From NCBI GenBank assembly GCA_963823755.1, contig CAWGMP010000007.1, positions 372,001-436,000 on the forward strand: a stretch of 64,000 nucleotides of DNA, written 5' to 3'. Positions 16,711 to 25,685 of this stretch are shown piece by piece. The notes under the pieces were generated by a model. The model made no database searches. It was not told the DNA's origin and saw nothing but the letters and a program-made list of their open reading frames with translations. A program made the position numbers and the translations under genes. The stretch comes from GCA-003244245 sp963823755 (GTDB taxonomy: Bacteria > Actinomycetota > Actinomycetes > Mycobacteriales > Pseudonocardiaceae). How positions within the stretch are numbered: position 1 is the first letter of the stretch; every line of letters begins with the position of its first letter.

Positions 16711-19332
16711 CTAGCCACCCAGGCGCCGAGCATTTAGTACGGCCACCCACCGCAGCCGGGCGTCTTCCTCGCCGTGTAACCACTCCACGTCTGCTGGGTT
16801 TTCCTGTTCATCGCTGTCGGAGAGTTCGGAAATCCACCAACCAGTGATGGGGACCCAGAATCCGTATGCTCGTCCGTGACGATTGGTGGATAACCGTTCC
16901 CGTGCCTGCTGTGCGCCTGCGACATCACCATAGATGCAGCGGATGAAGACCTCGGCAACGTCGGCGTGGGGTCCGCCCTGGAGTGGGGACCTGAGTGGAT
17001 CTAACCGGTCGATGACCTGGTTCAGTGGGTCGAGCCCTGCCCGGGACACTGCTATCGAGGCTAGTGCCTCGGCCTCGCTCACACTGCTCGCTACGCGTGA
17101 ATAGATCGTGGCGGCTTCCGTTGAGTCGGTGACATCGCCTGGCGTGGTGAAGCAACGCAACTCACCACGCGTGCGCAGTGAGTGCGCCACCAGCTCGGGA
17201 GCGCCAATCTGCTCGGCAGCGTCAAGTCTGCTGGCGAGCAGCGCCTCAGCCTCTTCAAATCGGCCCAAAATCCACGCAACCCGGCCGTGCAAACCAGTCT
17301 TCCAGAAGCGCTGCAGGGGGTCGTGCTCATCGAATTCCCACGACAGGGCCCTCGCAAGTCGGCCGCAAACCCAGTCGCTGCGACCCAATGCGTGTCGAAC
17401 GTAGGGGATAAAAGGGCCACGACCCGCTGCTACCTCTAGACGGACCTGTTCAGCCTCGTCCCATCGGTCCGTTTGGTCCAGCATCCACGCCAGCCAATAG
17501 CTGATGTAGTCTCGGCCCGTCGTATCCAATCGAGGGTCGGCCAGACATGCCTGCAGTGTGGAGGCGGTCGCGGCGGGGCCGCGCTCATTTCGTTGCCCGA
17601 TTGCGGCGAGACCGACCGCAGCTGAACGGAGCGCGTTGTCCGTAGGTGTGGCGCTGTCAGTCCAGGTAAGGACTTCCCAGGCGCCTAGGGAGTGAAGCCG
17701 TCCGGCGAGTTGCCACAGCCATGGGGGAATGGATTCTTGACGGATCGCTAGGCCTATGCCTTCCATGTAGAAACCTGTCAACAAGGAGACGTCCACCGTC
17801 CCACTTGCTCCTAATTCGGGTTGGACGCGCCGGTGGATCTCGGCCAGCAGCCGCTCTATTGCCTGAGCCCACTCTCGAGTTGACCATCGGTCCTCCGCGA
17901 TGTCACACGTCTGCACGGCCTCCCGGAGGGATTCGTGGATACTAAAGGGGGCGTGCTCACCTGAGTCCCGTCGGACCAGTGGGCGGCGGATAAAGCGGGA
18001 TACTGAGGAGTCGGACAGTTGCGGGACGCCCGCCAAGAGGAGGTCCTCATCGAAGCGGTGCACGATGGCCGCTATTCTTAACAGACACCGCTGATCTGGT
18101 TCAAGATCCTTCATCAGGTTCATGACCACCTCAGGGAAGGGGTGTCCGAACTCGACTGGTGCGGGTTGGGTCCCGCTCGCGGCTAGCTGCGCAAAGCGTA
18201 AGGCGGCTAAATCCAGATACAGTGGAAGGCCGCCGGCAGCATCGATAATGACTTCCCGAACGGGATCGGGAATGGCTGGGTCGTCTTTCGTGATCAGCCG
18301 CCGCCGAAGGAAGCGATCTGCGTCCTCGGGCGAAAGTCCACCGACGAGATGCTGCCGCGGCTCGACATCGCTCACGGCATCGGCGAGGTAGGGCCAATGT
18401 TCGGGGCCTGCCCATTGCATTACCGCCCTGCTTTCTTCGTCTGCCCACCGGAGCTGGTTTCGTCCAGTGATCACGAACAGCGCGTTGGGCATTAGGTGCA
18501 CGAGACGGGCCAGTAGGTCCTCTGTGTTCCCTCGGTATGGGGCACCTTCTTGGACCCGCTCCCATGTGTCGAAAAAGACAGCAACCCTCAGTAGCTGACC
18601 GCGGCGATAGTGATGCCGTTGGTATTGGGCTAGATCCCAGGCGAGGAGTGAGCCGAGGTAGCTACGTATCGTGGCCGGGTTGTTTTCTTCCACTATGGGT
18701 GCGAAGAACGGGCAGTCGCCCATCAGGCGGCGCTCGGTCAGACGCTGTTTAACGCTGCGCCCGAGCAGTCGCGCACTTGTGGTGAAGATTCCTAGGACAC
18801 CTCCCGGGCTGTCCAGGAGGTCCTCAATCGCGGCCTGCAACTGCGTTCCAAGATCCAGCTGTCCTGCGACTCGGCGAGCGGCTGAAGAGTTGTTCACCGC
18901 CGCTTGAAGAGGAATTCCAGGGTGCGCTTTCTCCCAATAGACCGCGAAGGCGAGATCGAACGCAGGCCATACGGCCTTGCATCGACCCAGTGATCCTCGA
19001 AGCCCCAGGAGGATCCCTTCAAGGCCAGAAGAGCCACCAGCATCGAAGTCTACCCGAAATGATACACGATCTTCACTACTTTCCTTCCCCGCTACAAAGC
19101 GATTTTCCAATTCTCTAGATAGACGCGTCTTTCCCACGCCACCTATTCCGAAGAACACTAAGATATTCCGTCGAGGCGAACGCAGGTCTTCGACCACACC
19201 AAGTGGGTCGTCAAGCGACTGCTCCTTCAGTGAATCAAAAAAAGCCTCCAGCTCTGCGCGACGATTAGCGAACGTGTTTTGCGCTGATACCATCGCAGAC
19301 CCACCCATGGAAAAGAATTCTTCGAGATCCAT
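16711..19332 (-). CDS. Large STAND ATPase with C-terminal helical repeats (cargo gene)
   Basis: 873 residues, intact. The Walker A motif GIGGVGKT is at residues 62-69, after FANRRAELEAFFDSL. A Walker B-like strand VAVFFDTWERV lies near residue 250, followed by NALFVITGRNQLRW (sensor 1-like) and a winged-helix-like region (DQRCLLRIAAIVHRFDEDLLLAGV). Residues ~500-873 are alpha-helical repeats of TPR type (WDEAEQVRLEVAAGRG, GRFEEAEALLASRLDAAEQIGAPELVAHSLRTRGEL). STAND proteins of this layout are signal-sensing switches, and many act in anti-phage defence. No effector domain is recognisable at the N-terminus (only ~20 residues precede the ATPase region). Its position as lone cargo of a mobile element favours defence, but this is inference. 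Confidence 0.8.
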   Translation of the reverse strand: MDLEEFFSMGGSAMVSAQNTFANRRAELEAFFDSLKEQSLDDPLGVVEDLRSPRRNILVFFGIGGVGKTRLSRELENRFVAGKESSEDRVSFRVDFDAGGSSGLEGILLGLRGSLGRCKAVWPAFDLAFAVYWEKAHPGIPLQAAVNNSSAARRVAGQLDLGTQLQAAIEDLLDSPGGVLGIFTTSARLLGRSVKQRLTERRLMGDCPFFAPIVEENNPATIRSYLGSLLAWDLAQYQRHHYRRGQLLRVAVFFDTWERVQEGAPYRGNTEDLLARLVHLMPNALFVITGRNQLRWADEESRAVMQWAGPEHWPYLADAVSDVEPRQHLVGGLSPEDADRFLRRRLITKDDPAIPDPVREVIIDAAGGLPLYLDLAALRFAQLAASGTQPAPVEFGHPFPEVVMNLMKDLEPDQRCLLRIAAIVHRFDEDLLLAGVPQLSDSSVSRFIRRPLVRRDSGEHAPFSIHESLREAVQTCDIAEDRWSTREWAQAIERLLAEIHRRVQPELGASGTVDVSLLTGFYMEGIGLAIRQESIPPWLWQLAGRLHSLGAWEVLTWTDSATPTDNALRSAAVGLAAIGQRNERGPAATASTLQACLADPRLDTTGRDYISYWLAWMLDQTDRWDEAEQVRLEVAAGRGPFIPYVRHALGRSDWVCGRLARALSWEFDEHDPLQRFWKTGLHGRVAWILGRFEEAEALLASRLDAAEQIGAPELVAHSLRTRGELRCFTTPGDVTDSTEAATIYSRVASSVSEAEALASIAVSRAGLDPLNQVIDRLDPLRSPLQGGPHADVAEVFIRCIYGDVAGAQQARERLSTNRHGRAYGFWVPITGWWISELSDSDEQENPADVEWLHGEEDARLRWVAVLNARRLGG

Positions 19333-19491
19333 GCCCTACCTTCACCCCTTCCGACACGTGTCCTAACCGGCCACAGGAGCGAGCCGGGATACTACTTTCG
19401 ATGCTTACGTCTCCCGGAGCTTACCGTCGCCGCGTTGCCACAGTGGAATCGGTGGGGTGGCATCAGCTTGGGACAGGGATGCTCGGGGCAG

Positions 19492-20031
19492 TCATTGGTG
19501 TCGGTGAGATCTGCTGTTGAGCTGAGTCATTAGCTCCCGATTGGTGGCGCGGGCGGCGGCTAGGTCGTTGACGCGGTCGTCGAGCTCTCCTTTGAGGTCA
19601 GCGATTTGCTGTTCGAGTAGTTCGATGCGCTGTTGGAGGGTGTCGATGTCGGCGGGTGCGCCGAGGCCGGACGCGCGCCAGGCTTGCTGGCCAAGCGTGT
19701 CGGACAGCCGTCTTTCGAGGCGGCTGATGTGCTGGACGAGTCGGGTGTTGAGATCGGTGAGATTGGCGAGGTCGGCAAGGAGAGATTGGCGAGTGACTTG
19801 CGGACCGGTCGGCCCGTCGACGGGTTGCGCGGCACGGGCCGCGACGGTGGCGTGCAGGTCGGTGTGTCGATAGATCAGGCTGCGGTGGACGCCGGCGTGG
19901 CGGGCGACGGCAGCGACGCTGATCGGTTGACCGTCGCTGGTCAGCTCGTCGAGAGCCTTCAGCACCCGGCGTCGGCGTCGCGCGGAGTCGTCACTTCGGG
20001 ACCGGGCAAGGGGACTGGATGGCTGGCTCAT
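19492..20031 (-). CDS. tnpC: DUF6262 / TnpC-like transposition accessory protein
   Basis: 179 residues from the ATG at 20031, overlapping the tnpB stop as ATGA. The N-terminal helix-turn-helix region is ISVAAVARHAGVHRSLIYRH, TetR-like in look. It is followed by a coiled coil (LTDLNTRLVQHISRLERRLSDTLGQ; DIDTLQQRIELLEQQIADLKGELDDRVNDLAAARATNRELMTQLN). This is the form of the third gene in Tn554-type tnpABC transposons of actinobacteria, where TnpC influences transposition efficiency and orientation. It is intact, unlike its partners. Confidence 0.85.
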   Translation of the reverse strand: MSQPSSPLARSRSDDSARRRRRVLKALDELTSDGQPISVAAVARHAGVHRSLIYRHTDLHATVAARAAQPVDGPTGPQVTRQSLLADLANLTDLNTRLVQHISRLERRLSDTLGQQAWRASGLGAPADIDTLQQRIELLEQQIADLKGELDDRVNDLAAARATNRELMTQLNSRSHRHQ

Positions 20032-20841
20032 GCGTCTCGTTCGAGTCGAAGGTTTGTGGTGGGCGGCCGGATTGCGGGCATGCCAATGTGGATTGACCGG
20101 CTCTGGCGCAGGGTGGCGGTGGCCTGGTGGATCTGGTGCCATTCATCATCGGTGAGGACCTCGACGTCGGTTTCGACTCGGCGGATGAGCTGGCGTAGCC
20201 GGGCGATCTCCTCCTCGGGGGTAGCCTCGGTGCGTGCCCAGTCGTCCAGCTCGGTCGCCGCAGCGAGGCGTTCCCGATCGCGCAGCAGCGTGTCGAGGTA
20301 AGTGCGCAGGTCGGGCAGGTAAGAGAGGTCGGTGCGGAAGTGGTCTTCGCAGCCCAGGCACCGGAACCGGAACGGGCAGGCGTGCCCGGCGGCCTTGACG
20401 TTGCTGGGTTCGACGCAGATGCCAAACGGCACCGAGACCTGGCCCACGCGCATTCTGGCGTGTTCGTGATCAAGGAGGGCTTTGGCCTGGTCCCACAGGC
20501 GGTCCCCGTGTCGATTGAATTGGTGAGACACGAGCCGGTCAATCGCCTGGCGAGTGCATTTTTCGCTGACGCGGTAATAGGTCTGGGTGGTATTCAGCGA
20601 CTTGTGACCCATCAGTTCGCGGAGCACGTCGACCGGCGTTCCTGCATCGGCATGACGTTGAGCGTAGCTGTGTCGGTAAGCGTAGAGAGTGATCTGGGAT
20701 TTGGGGAACTCGGTGCCGTCGGCTCGCAGCAGCGGCGGGATCGTTTTAACCCACTCTCGGTGTAATTCCGCCAGGAACATGCTGCGGTAGGGATTGGTGC
20801 CGTCAGGGTTGTGCAGCGGATTGGGAAACAGCATCAACTCG
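20028..20841 (-). pseudogene. tnpB: tnpB, C-terminal catalytic part (3' exon of group II intron)
   Basis: Reads ELMLFPNPLHNPDGTNPYRSMF, then the tyrosine recombinase core TLYAYRHSYAQRHADAGTPVDVLRELMGHKSLNTTQTYYRVSEK (R-H-x-x-R type box, His, and catalytic Tyr in TTQTYYRV). A cysteine-rich tail follows (GICVEPSNVKAAGHACPFRFRCLGCEDHF). The frame begins exactly at a group II intron 3' end. Joining across the intron gives ...MITPAECLE-LMLFPNPLHN without a stop. The N-terminal part of the same gene lies at 24150-24825 beyond further insertions, so the gene is broken overall. Confidence 0.75.
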
Positions 20842-22756
20842 ATCGCGGTAGGGACCGCCCTTGCGGGCGGCCCCCCGCGCAGATCCCAGCGTGCGCTGCT
20901 AACGCACTGGGCTCCTGCCTTGGGTACGGGCGTGAAAGCGTGCGTCGGGGAAGGGGTGTTTCACGCGGGCGGGTGGTAGCCAGCGGTTTGCGATCCGGTT
21001 CATCCGCGTCCAGTTGATCCGCGTGCGCTGGCTGCGGCGTCTCAGCGCCTTGTACCAGTGCCGTGTGGTCTGGGTGCGGAAGGCCGCTACCGCGTCGGTG
21101 TTGCCGGGCACGGCGTAGTAGGCGAGATGGCCTCGCACCACGCTGGCCAGCCACTGGCCTTGCACCGGGATGGGCTGATGCCGACGTCGCTTGAGCTGGT
21201 CGTTGACCTCGCGTAGTTTCGCCCGCATCCGTTTCGAGATCGTGATGCGCCGCAGCCAGAACCGTCCGGACCTGGTCTTCCCGCACAGGTGCGTGAAACC
21301 GAGGAAGTCGAACGTGTCGGGTTTCCCGAGGCCCTGCGCTCGTCGCCGTGGGGCGACGTATCGCCCGAACTCGATGAGCCGGGTCTTGTCGGGATGTAGT
21401 TCCAGTCCGAACTTCGCGAACCGCTCGCGGAGCTCGTTGAGGAACCGCTGCGCATCCTGCTGATACTCAAACCCCATGACGAAGTCGTCCGCGAAACGCA
21501 CGATGATCACATCCCCGTGCGCGTGGCGACGTCTCCACCACTGGGCCCACAGGTCGAAGACATAGTGCAGGTACACGTTGGCGAGCAGCGGTGATGCCGA
21601 TGCCCCCTGTGGTGCACCTTCGTCGCACTGTGTCCACGTCCCGTTCTCGATGACCCCTGCGCTCAACCACTTGCGGATGAGGCGCAGGACCCGTTGATCC
21701 GCGATCCGGTGCTCAAGAAACGTCACCAACCAGCGATGATCAAGATTGGTGAAGAACTCGCGGATATCCGCGTCGAGCACCCAGTTCACCTTCTTCTGTT
21801 CGATCCGACCGCGAGTGCATCCAGCGCGTGATGCGGGCTGCGTCCCGGCCGAAACCCGTAGGAGAAACCCCGGAAATCCACCTCGTAGATGGCGTTGAGC
21901 ACCTCGACGACGGCCCGCTGGGCGATCTTGTCTTCCAGCGTGGCGATGCCGAGCGGCCGCTGCCGCCCGTCCGCCTTCGGGATGTAGGCCCTGCGTGATG
22001 GACTCGCCCGGTAGCGCCCTGTGTGTAGCCGCGTGCGCAGGTCGTGGAGGTTGACCTCCAGGTCCTGCCCATAGGCCTCCCACGTCACCCCGTCCACCCC
22101 CGGCGCGGCCTTTCGGGCGAATCGCCCAGTACGCCGCCCGCAGGCGATCCAGGTCCACGTGATGCAGCAACGCCGTGAACCGTGTTCCCTTGTCCCTTCG
22201 TGCACTCTCACGCACACGATCCAGCCCGTTTGGCACGCCTGGCCCGGCTCTGTGTCCGGGGCGCGTTGCGCTGGCCGTGTTCCCCTTGGCCAGCCCCCTT
22301 CCCTCCACCACCTCCGCAACCGCTCTCACGGTCTTGTTCGGCGGCTTCGCAGGTACTACGAGGCTGTCAGACTTCCCACGCTCGTTCATCTCAGGCTTAC
22401 CGCCTCAGCGTTCCCTGAGCGGCCCGCCCGGCCATCAACCGGACGGGCGATCGTGGGATCTCCCGGTTCTCGCGCATGGAGATTCCATACATGCACAGGT
22501 TCTCCGACCGCGCGGGGTCCCCTGGCAGCTCGCGCATAGCGCCGCCAGCGATGTTGCCTTCCGGCCTGTTTAACGGCGTCGGCACCCCGAACTCCTTGAT
22601 TTCGCGGCTCAATAGCCCAGCCTGCACGTGCCCCTGCCAACGCTTCGCCGACGCCCTCACAGACGCCAACGCATGACTCGGGGTCATCGTGGGGCGCTAA
22701 CCCTTCGATGTAGAGCTCTCTCATCTCCTTCTCCATGCCGGTTTATCCCGGCGCTC
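20842..22756 (-). mobile_element. Group II intron with reverse-transcriptase ORF
   Basis: Read on the minus strand, the 5' end is at GAGCGCCGGG (about 22756; consensus GTGYG is slightly off). The 3' end is near CCCTACCGCGATC (about 20841). Just before the 3' end lies a domain V-like stretch, GAGCCCAGTGCG...CGCACGCTGGGATCTGCGCGG, followed by a hairpin GGCCGCCCGCAAGGGCGGTCC that fits domain VI. The 5' third contains the small open frame (22386-22736, MEKEMRELYIEGLAPHDDPESCVG) commonly seen within the 5' RNA domain of this intron type. It sits in tnpB in sense orientation and restores a coding join if spliced. Confidence 0.82.
20899..22389 (-). pseudogene. ltrA: Group II intron reverse transcriptase/maturase (two frameshifts)
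   Basis: RT domain pieces in order: ALLHHVDLDRLRAAYWAIRP, (frame change ~22110) KAAPGVDGVTWEAYGQDLEVNLHDLRTRLHTGRYRASPSRRAYIPKADGRQRPLGIATLEDKIAQ, (frame change ~21800) EQKKVNWVLDADIREFFTNLDH, EGAPQGASASPLLANVYLH, VRFADDFVMGF (catalytic, FADD in place of YADD), FDFLGFTH, then maturase domain X to NRIANRWLPPARVKHPFP. No HNH endonuclease domain follows. The two shifts abolish a full-length protein unless they are sequencing errors, so mobility would need help from elsewhere. Confidence 0.85.
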
Positions 22757-22864
22757 CAAACATTCAGCTGGTGTGATCATGTTCACTGGTGACATGGTGT
22801 GGTCGCCCGATCGATGGGTGTGTCGATCAACGCTGGAGGGGTTGGGGTGTAGTTCGATCTTGGG

Positions 22865-23030
22865 GTGGTTGTCCCGGAGGAGATGTCGCGCGATGAGTTG
22901 ATCGTGCTCGTGCGGCGTCAGGATGTGCAGATCAGTGCGCAGGCCGGGAAGATCGTGGAGTTGGTGGAGGCGAACGAGGCTCTGGCGGGCAGGTTGGCGC
23001 GGGTGGAGCATCTGCTTTCCCGGAACAACT
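22865..23030 (+). pseudogene. IS66-family transposase N-terminal fragment
   Basis: Reads VVPEEMSRDELIVLVRRQDVQISAQAGKIVELVEANEALAGRLARVEHLLSRN, the leucine-zipper-like N-terminus of IS66 TnpC. Family similarity ends at LSRN, where SGNSS normally follows. After that the sequence belongs to the oppositely oriented neighbour. It is a truncated remnant, and no terminal repeat pair was found. Confidence 0.75.
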
Positions 23031-23034
23031 GCGT

Positions 23035-24071
23035 CGTTGACCACGGTCTCGATGCGGAACGCCTTGCCGCATTTGAGGTAGGACTTCACCCTGGAGTGCC
23101 GGAAGTGGGCGTTGAGGGTGACCTCATCGCCGCTGCGTAGCAGCCTGGTGCGGTAGCCACCCGGTGGTGGGGTCCGTACCCTTCGCCCGAAGATGACCTG
23201 CATCTCCTCGGGCCGGCCGATGTCGAGGTTGTCGGTGCACAGCGCTTCAAAAAAGACCGGGCGTGGCGGGGTGCGTCGAACACGATAGTGCGGGAGACCC
23301 CGACCTGGCGCATGGAGATGTCCCACCAGTAGCCCGCGGCCCGGTCAGCGTCGGTCAACGGCAGTGGTAACCGGGCCCACCAGCGTTCGCAGAATACCCG
23401 GATCGCACCCAAGGTCAGCGTGTCGCAGATGTGCTGCAAAGCGGCGGGGTCCTCGGTGGTGGCGAACCCGTTGTCCAGCTCGGTGAATCCGATCCCCTCC
23501 GCCCTCGCTGCACGCTTGGCATATTCATGACCGTTGAGCCAGATCTTGATCGGATAGGGGAAATACGCACACACCTTGATAAACGCCGGCCCGAACACCT
23601 CCTCCACCAGATAAAAATAGTAGGCGTTCACCCGACGGTCGGCCTTGGCATAACCGAACCGCGGGACCCCACCACCACCCTCAAGCAGTGATACGTGGTG
23701 CCGGTGAACACCCGCTGAAACTCCGCAGCCACCCCGATCGCCGCGACCCCGGTCCCTCCCCCGCGGACCAGCCGGTCCAGGTGCGGGCGCATCACCTCCA
23801 CCTTGCGGTCCCCCTTAGCGAAGCGGATCACCGGGATGTCGCCCTCGGCGGCGAACTCGGTGACCGCCTTGCGAAACCACAACCCGATACGCTCCAAGAT
23901 CGCCGGAGACGGGATCGGGAACCCCAGATCCTGGGTCAGGAAACCGACCACCCGGCCGGGCACCTGAAGAGTCGGTACCCAACCGTTGAGGTAGATCCGG
24001 TCGAAGCACTCCAGATCCAGACCGACATGACCATCAAAGATGTCATTCACGGTCACGACACGGGTTGCCAT
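23035..24071 (-). pseudogene. Conserved actinobacterial protein of unknown function, decayed
   Basis: Three consecutive frames reconstruct one protein. MATRVVTVNDIFDGHVGLDLECFDRIYLNGWVPTLQVPGRVVGFL...IPVIRFAKGDRKVEVMRPHL is joined near 23660 to FGYAKADRRVNAYYFYLVEEVFGPAFIKVCAYFPYPIKIWLNGHEYAKR...DADRAAGYWWDISMRQVGVSRTIVFDAPRHAR, and near 23265 to FFEALCTDNLDIGRPEEMQVIFGRRVRTPPPGGYRTRLLRSGDEVTLNAHFRHSRVKSYLKCGKAFRIETVVND. I know this as a family recurring next to IS elements in actinobacteria, but not its function. The 3' end is cut at the IS66 fragment. The ATG at 24071 is a plausible start. Confidence 0.6.
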
Positions 24072-24149
24072 GGCGCACCCCCAGCACGGTGACAGCTCAA
24101 CCCCGCCACCCTGCCCTCACCCAGCCGCCACGTCACCTACCAACCCAGC

Positions 24150-24825
24150 CACCACCTCGGCGGTCCGAGGCGAAGCCTCCTTAGCTCAGGCAGCCCGCGC
24201 AGGCTTTGCAAGGTGCCATGCGCGATCACGCCGGTGGTGCGGCACCACTGCTCGAAGTCCAACGCCGGGTTCTTTCGGCGGTCTGCACGCAAACGCCAGT
24301 GATGGGCAGAGCAACACGGCTTCGAATCCTTGCGCTGCCGGTGGCACGACACCGCGGCGCACAGTCCCAGGTAGGGTAATGGCCGGACCTGGGACAGGCG
24401 ATAAGCTCCTCGATCGACGTGATGCGCCAGCGCCGCTTTTGCTCGTTATGGTCGCGACACAACGGTTTCAAATAGGAAACCCAGTGGCGCTCGCATCTTG
24501 AAACCGAGCAGGGCCCGGCCGTTCCTACGTAGGGACGTCGCCAGCTCGCCAGATAGTCCTCCAGCGGCTGACCACGTGCCCGCCAGCGCGACCGACAAGG
24601 TCCGCAGAGTCCGTCTCGGACCGTAATAACCTCCGCATCGCAATCATTAACCCGGCAGACCGTGTAACCCAGCAAAGGGTGATCTGCGGACGGCTGCGCG
24701 ATCAGCTGTTCGGCGTCCCACCCGAACTCGATCAGAAACTCCGGTCGCAGCAGCGACCGCAACCGCAGCGTGGTGGTGTGGCCCCGGTCAGCCTCCGGCG
24801 GCGGCGCCAGCGCCGCCTCAGTCAT
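24150..24825 (-). pseudogene. tnpB: tnpB, N-terminal cysteine-rich part (frameshifted, truncated)
   Basis: The ATG at 24825 overlaps the upstream stop (ATGA). LRSLLRPEFLIEFGWDAEQLIAQPSADHPLLGYTVCRVNDCDAEV is followed by repeated C-x(4-5)-C pairs (CGPCRSRW, CSVSRCERHW, CRDHNEQKRRW). After a frameshift near 24330 it continues CCSAHHWRLRADRRKNPALDFEQWCRTTGVIAHG...SLRGLPEL and then loses similarity near 24160. This is the zinc-ribbon-rich N-terminus of the large second recombinase of Tn554-like elements in actinobacteria. The catalytic end lies at 20028-20841, displaced by later insertions. Confidence 0.65.
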
Positions 24826-25618
24826 CGCCTAGCTCCCGTGGCCAGGGCACCCACCCGGTCCACCGCCGCCCGCAGCCGCTCCGGCGAGGAAATGGCGACA
24901 TCAGATATTGGAACTGTCGGAATGCCTGGTGGGAGGCTTGTGAGCATGTCGCGGGATCGGCGTGTCCGGTCACGATCCGGTGAGCGGCGGAACAGCTTGC
25001 CGATGGGGCCGACGTGGCGGCCCAGGTCGCGCAGAAGTTCCCGGGGCAGGTCGTCCTCGAAGTCGCCGGGTGAGGGAAGGAACTCGGGCAGCAGGTCGGA
25101 ATCTCCCGAGACGTGGGCTTCGGTGTAGTAGGCGACTGCGTCGCTGAGGTTGTGAGCGGACAGTGTTGCGGTTCGCAGGCTGGCCCAGTCGATGTCGGCC
25201 TGTTGCTGGCGGCGTCTTGCCCCACTGCGACCAGTTCGATCGGGCCTGAGAAGTCCCACGGCCGCATGGTCCCTGTCTGGCGGGCTCGTGTGGCTACCTG
25301 GCCGGCGAGTTGATCGGACTTCCGCCTGCTCCACCGGAACGGCACCCGACCGTCTGTAGTTAGCGTTTCAGCACGGTCTCCGTAGAAGTGGGCCGGTCCG
25401 TATCGGTAGCAGCCGGCGAGGAACAGGTCCCAGAACTCACCGCTTGAGTGGGACCAGCGTTCCCATGCCTGGACATCGAAGTGATGGCTGAGCATTCGGT
25501 AGCCGAGTTCGTTCCAGAACAGGATGCAGACGTATCGGAGTCCGTCCGGGCCCCATTGTTCGAGGTCGATGCGCGCGAGTCGCTGCTCGATACTGTCGAG
25601 ATCGGGAGCCGGGAGCAT
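24822..25618 (-). pseudogene. Unknown protein between tnpA and tnpB (one frameshift)
   Basis: Starts at the ATG at 25618 (MLPAPDLDSIEQRLARIDLEQWGPDGLRYVCILFWNELGYRM) and continues WERWSHSSGEFWDLFLAGCYRYGPAHFYGDRAE...RRKSDQLAGQVATRARQTGTMRPWDFSGPIELVAVG. Near 25215 the meaningful frame shifts to QQADIDWASLRTATLSAHNLSDAVAYYTEAHVSGDSDLLPEFLPSPGDFEDDLPRELLRDLG, ending at 24822 where it overlaps the tnpB start. I do not recognise the family. Position and coupling suggest it belongs to the outer Tn554-like element. It may be a C-terminal continuation of TnpA, since a TnpA-like tail (HISPATIRRTV) lies just upstream at about 25625-25657. Confidence 0.5.
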
Positions 25619-25685
25619 GGCATCGAGACCGTTCTGCGTATCGTGGCGGGGCTTATGTGTTCTGTAGCACTGGTTGGGTCGGCCG

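Noticed and set aside
22386..22736. Independent 116-codon protein gene in the group II intron
   Set aside because: It lies within the intron's 5' RNA domain, where such a frame recurs in this intron type; treated as intron RNA rather than a gene.
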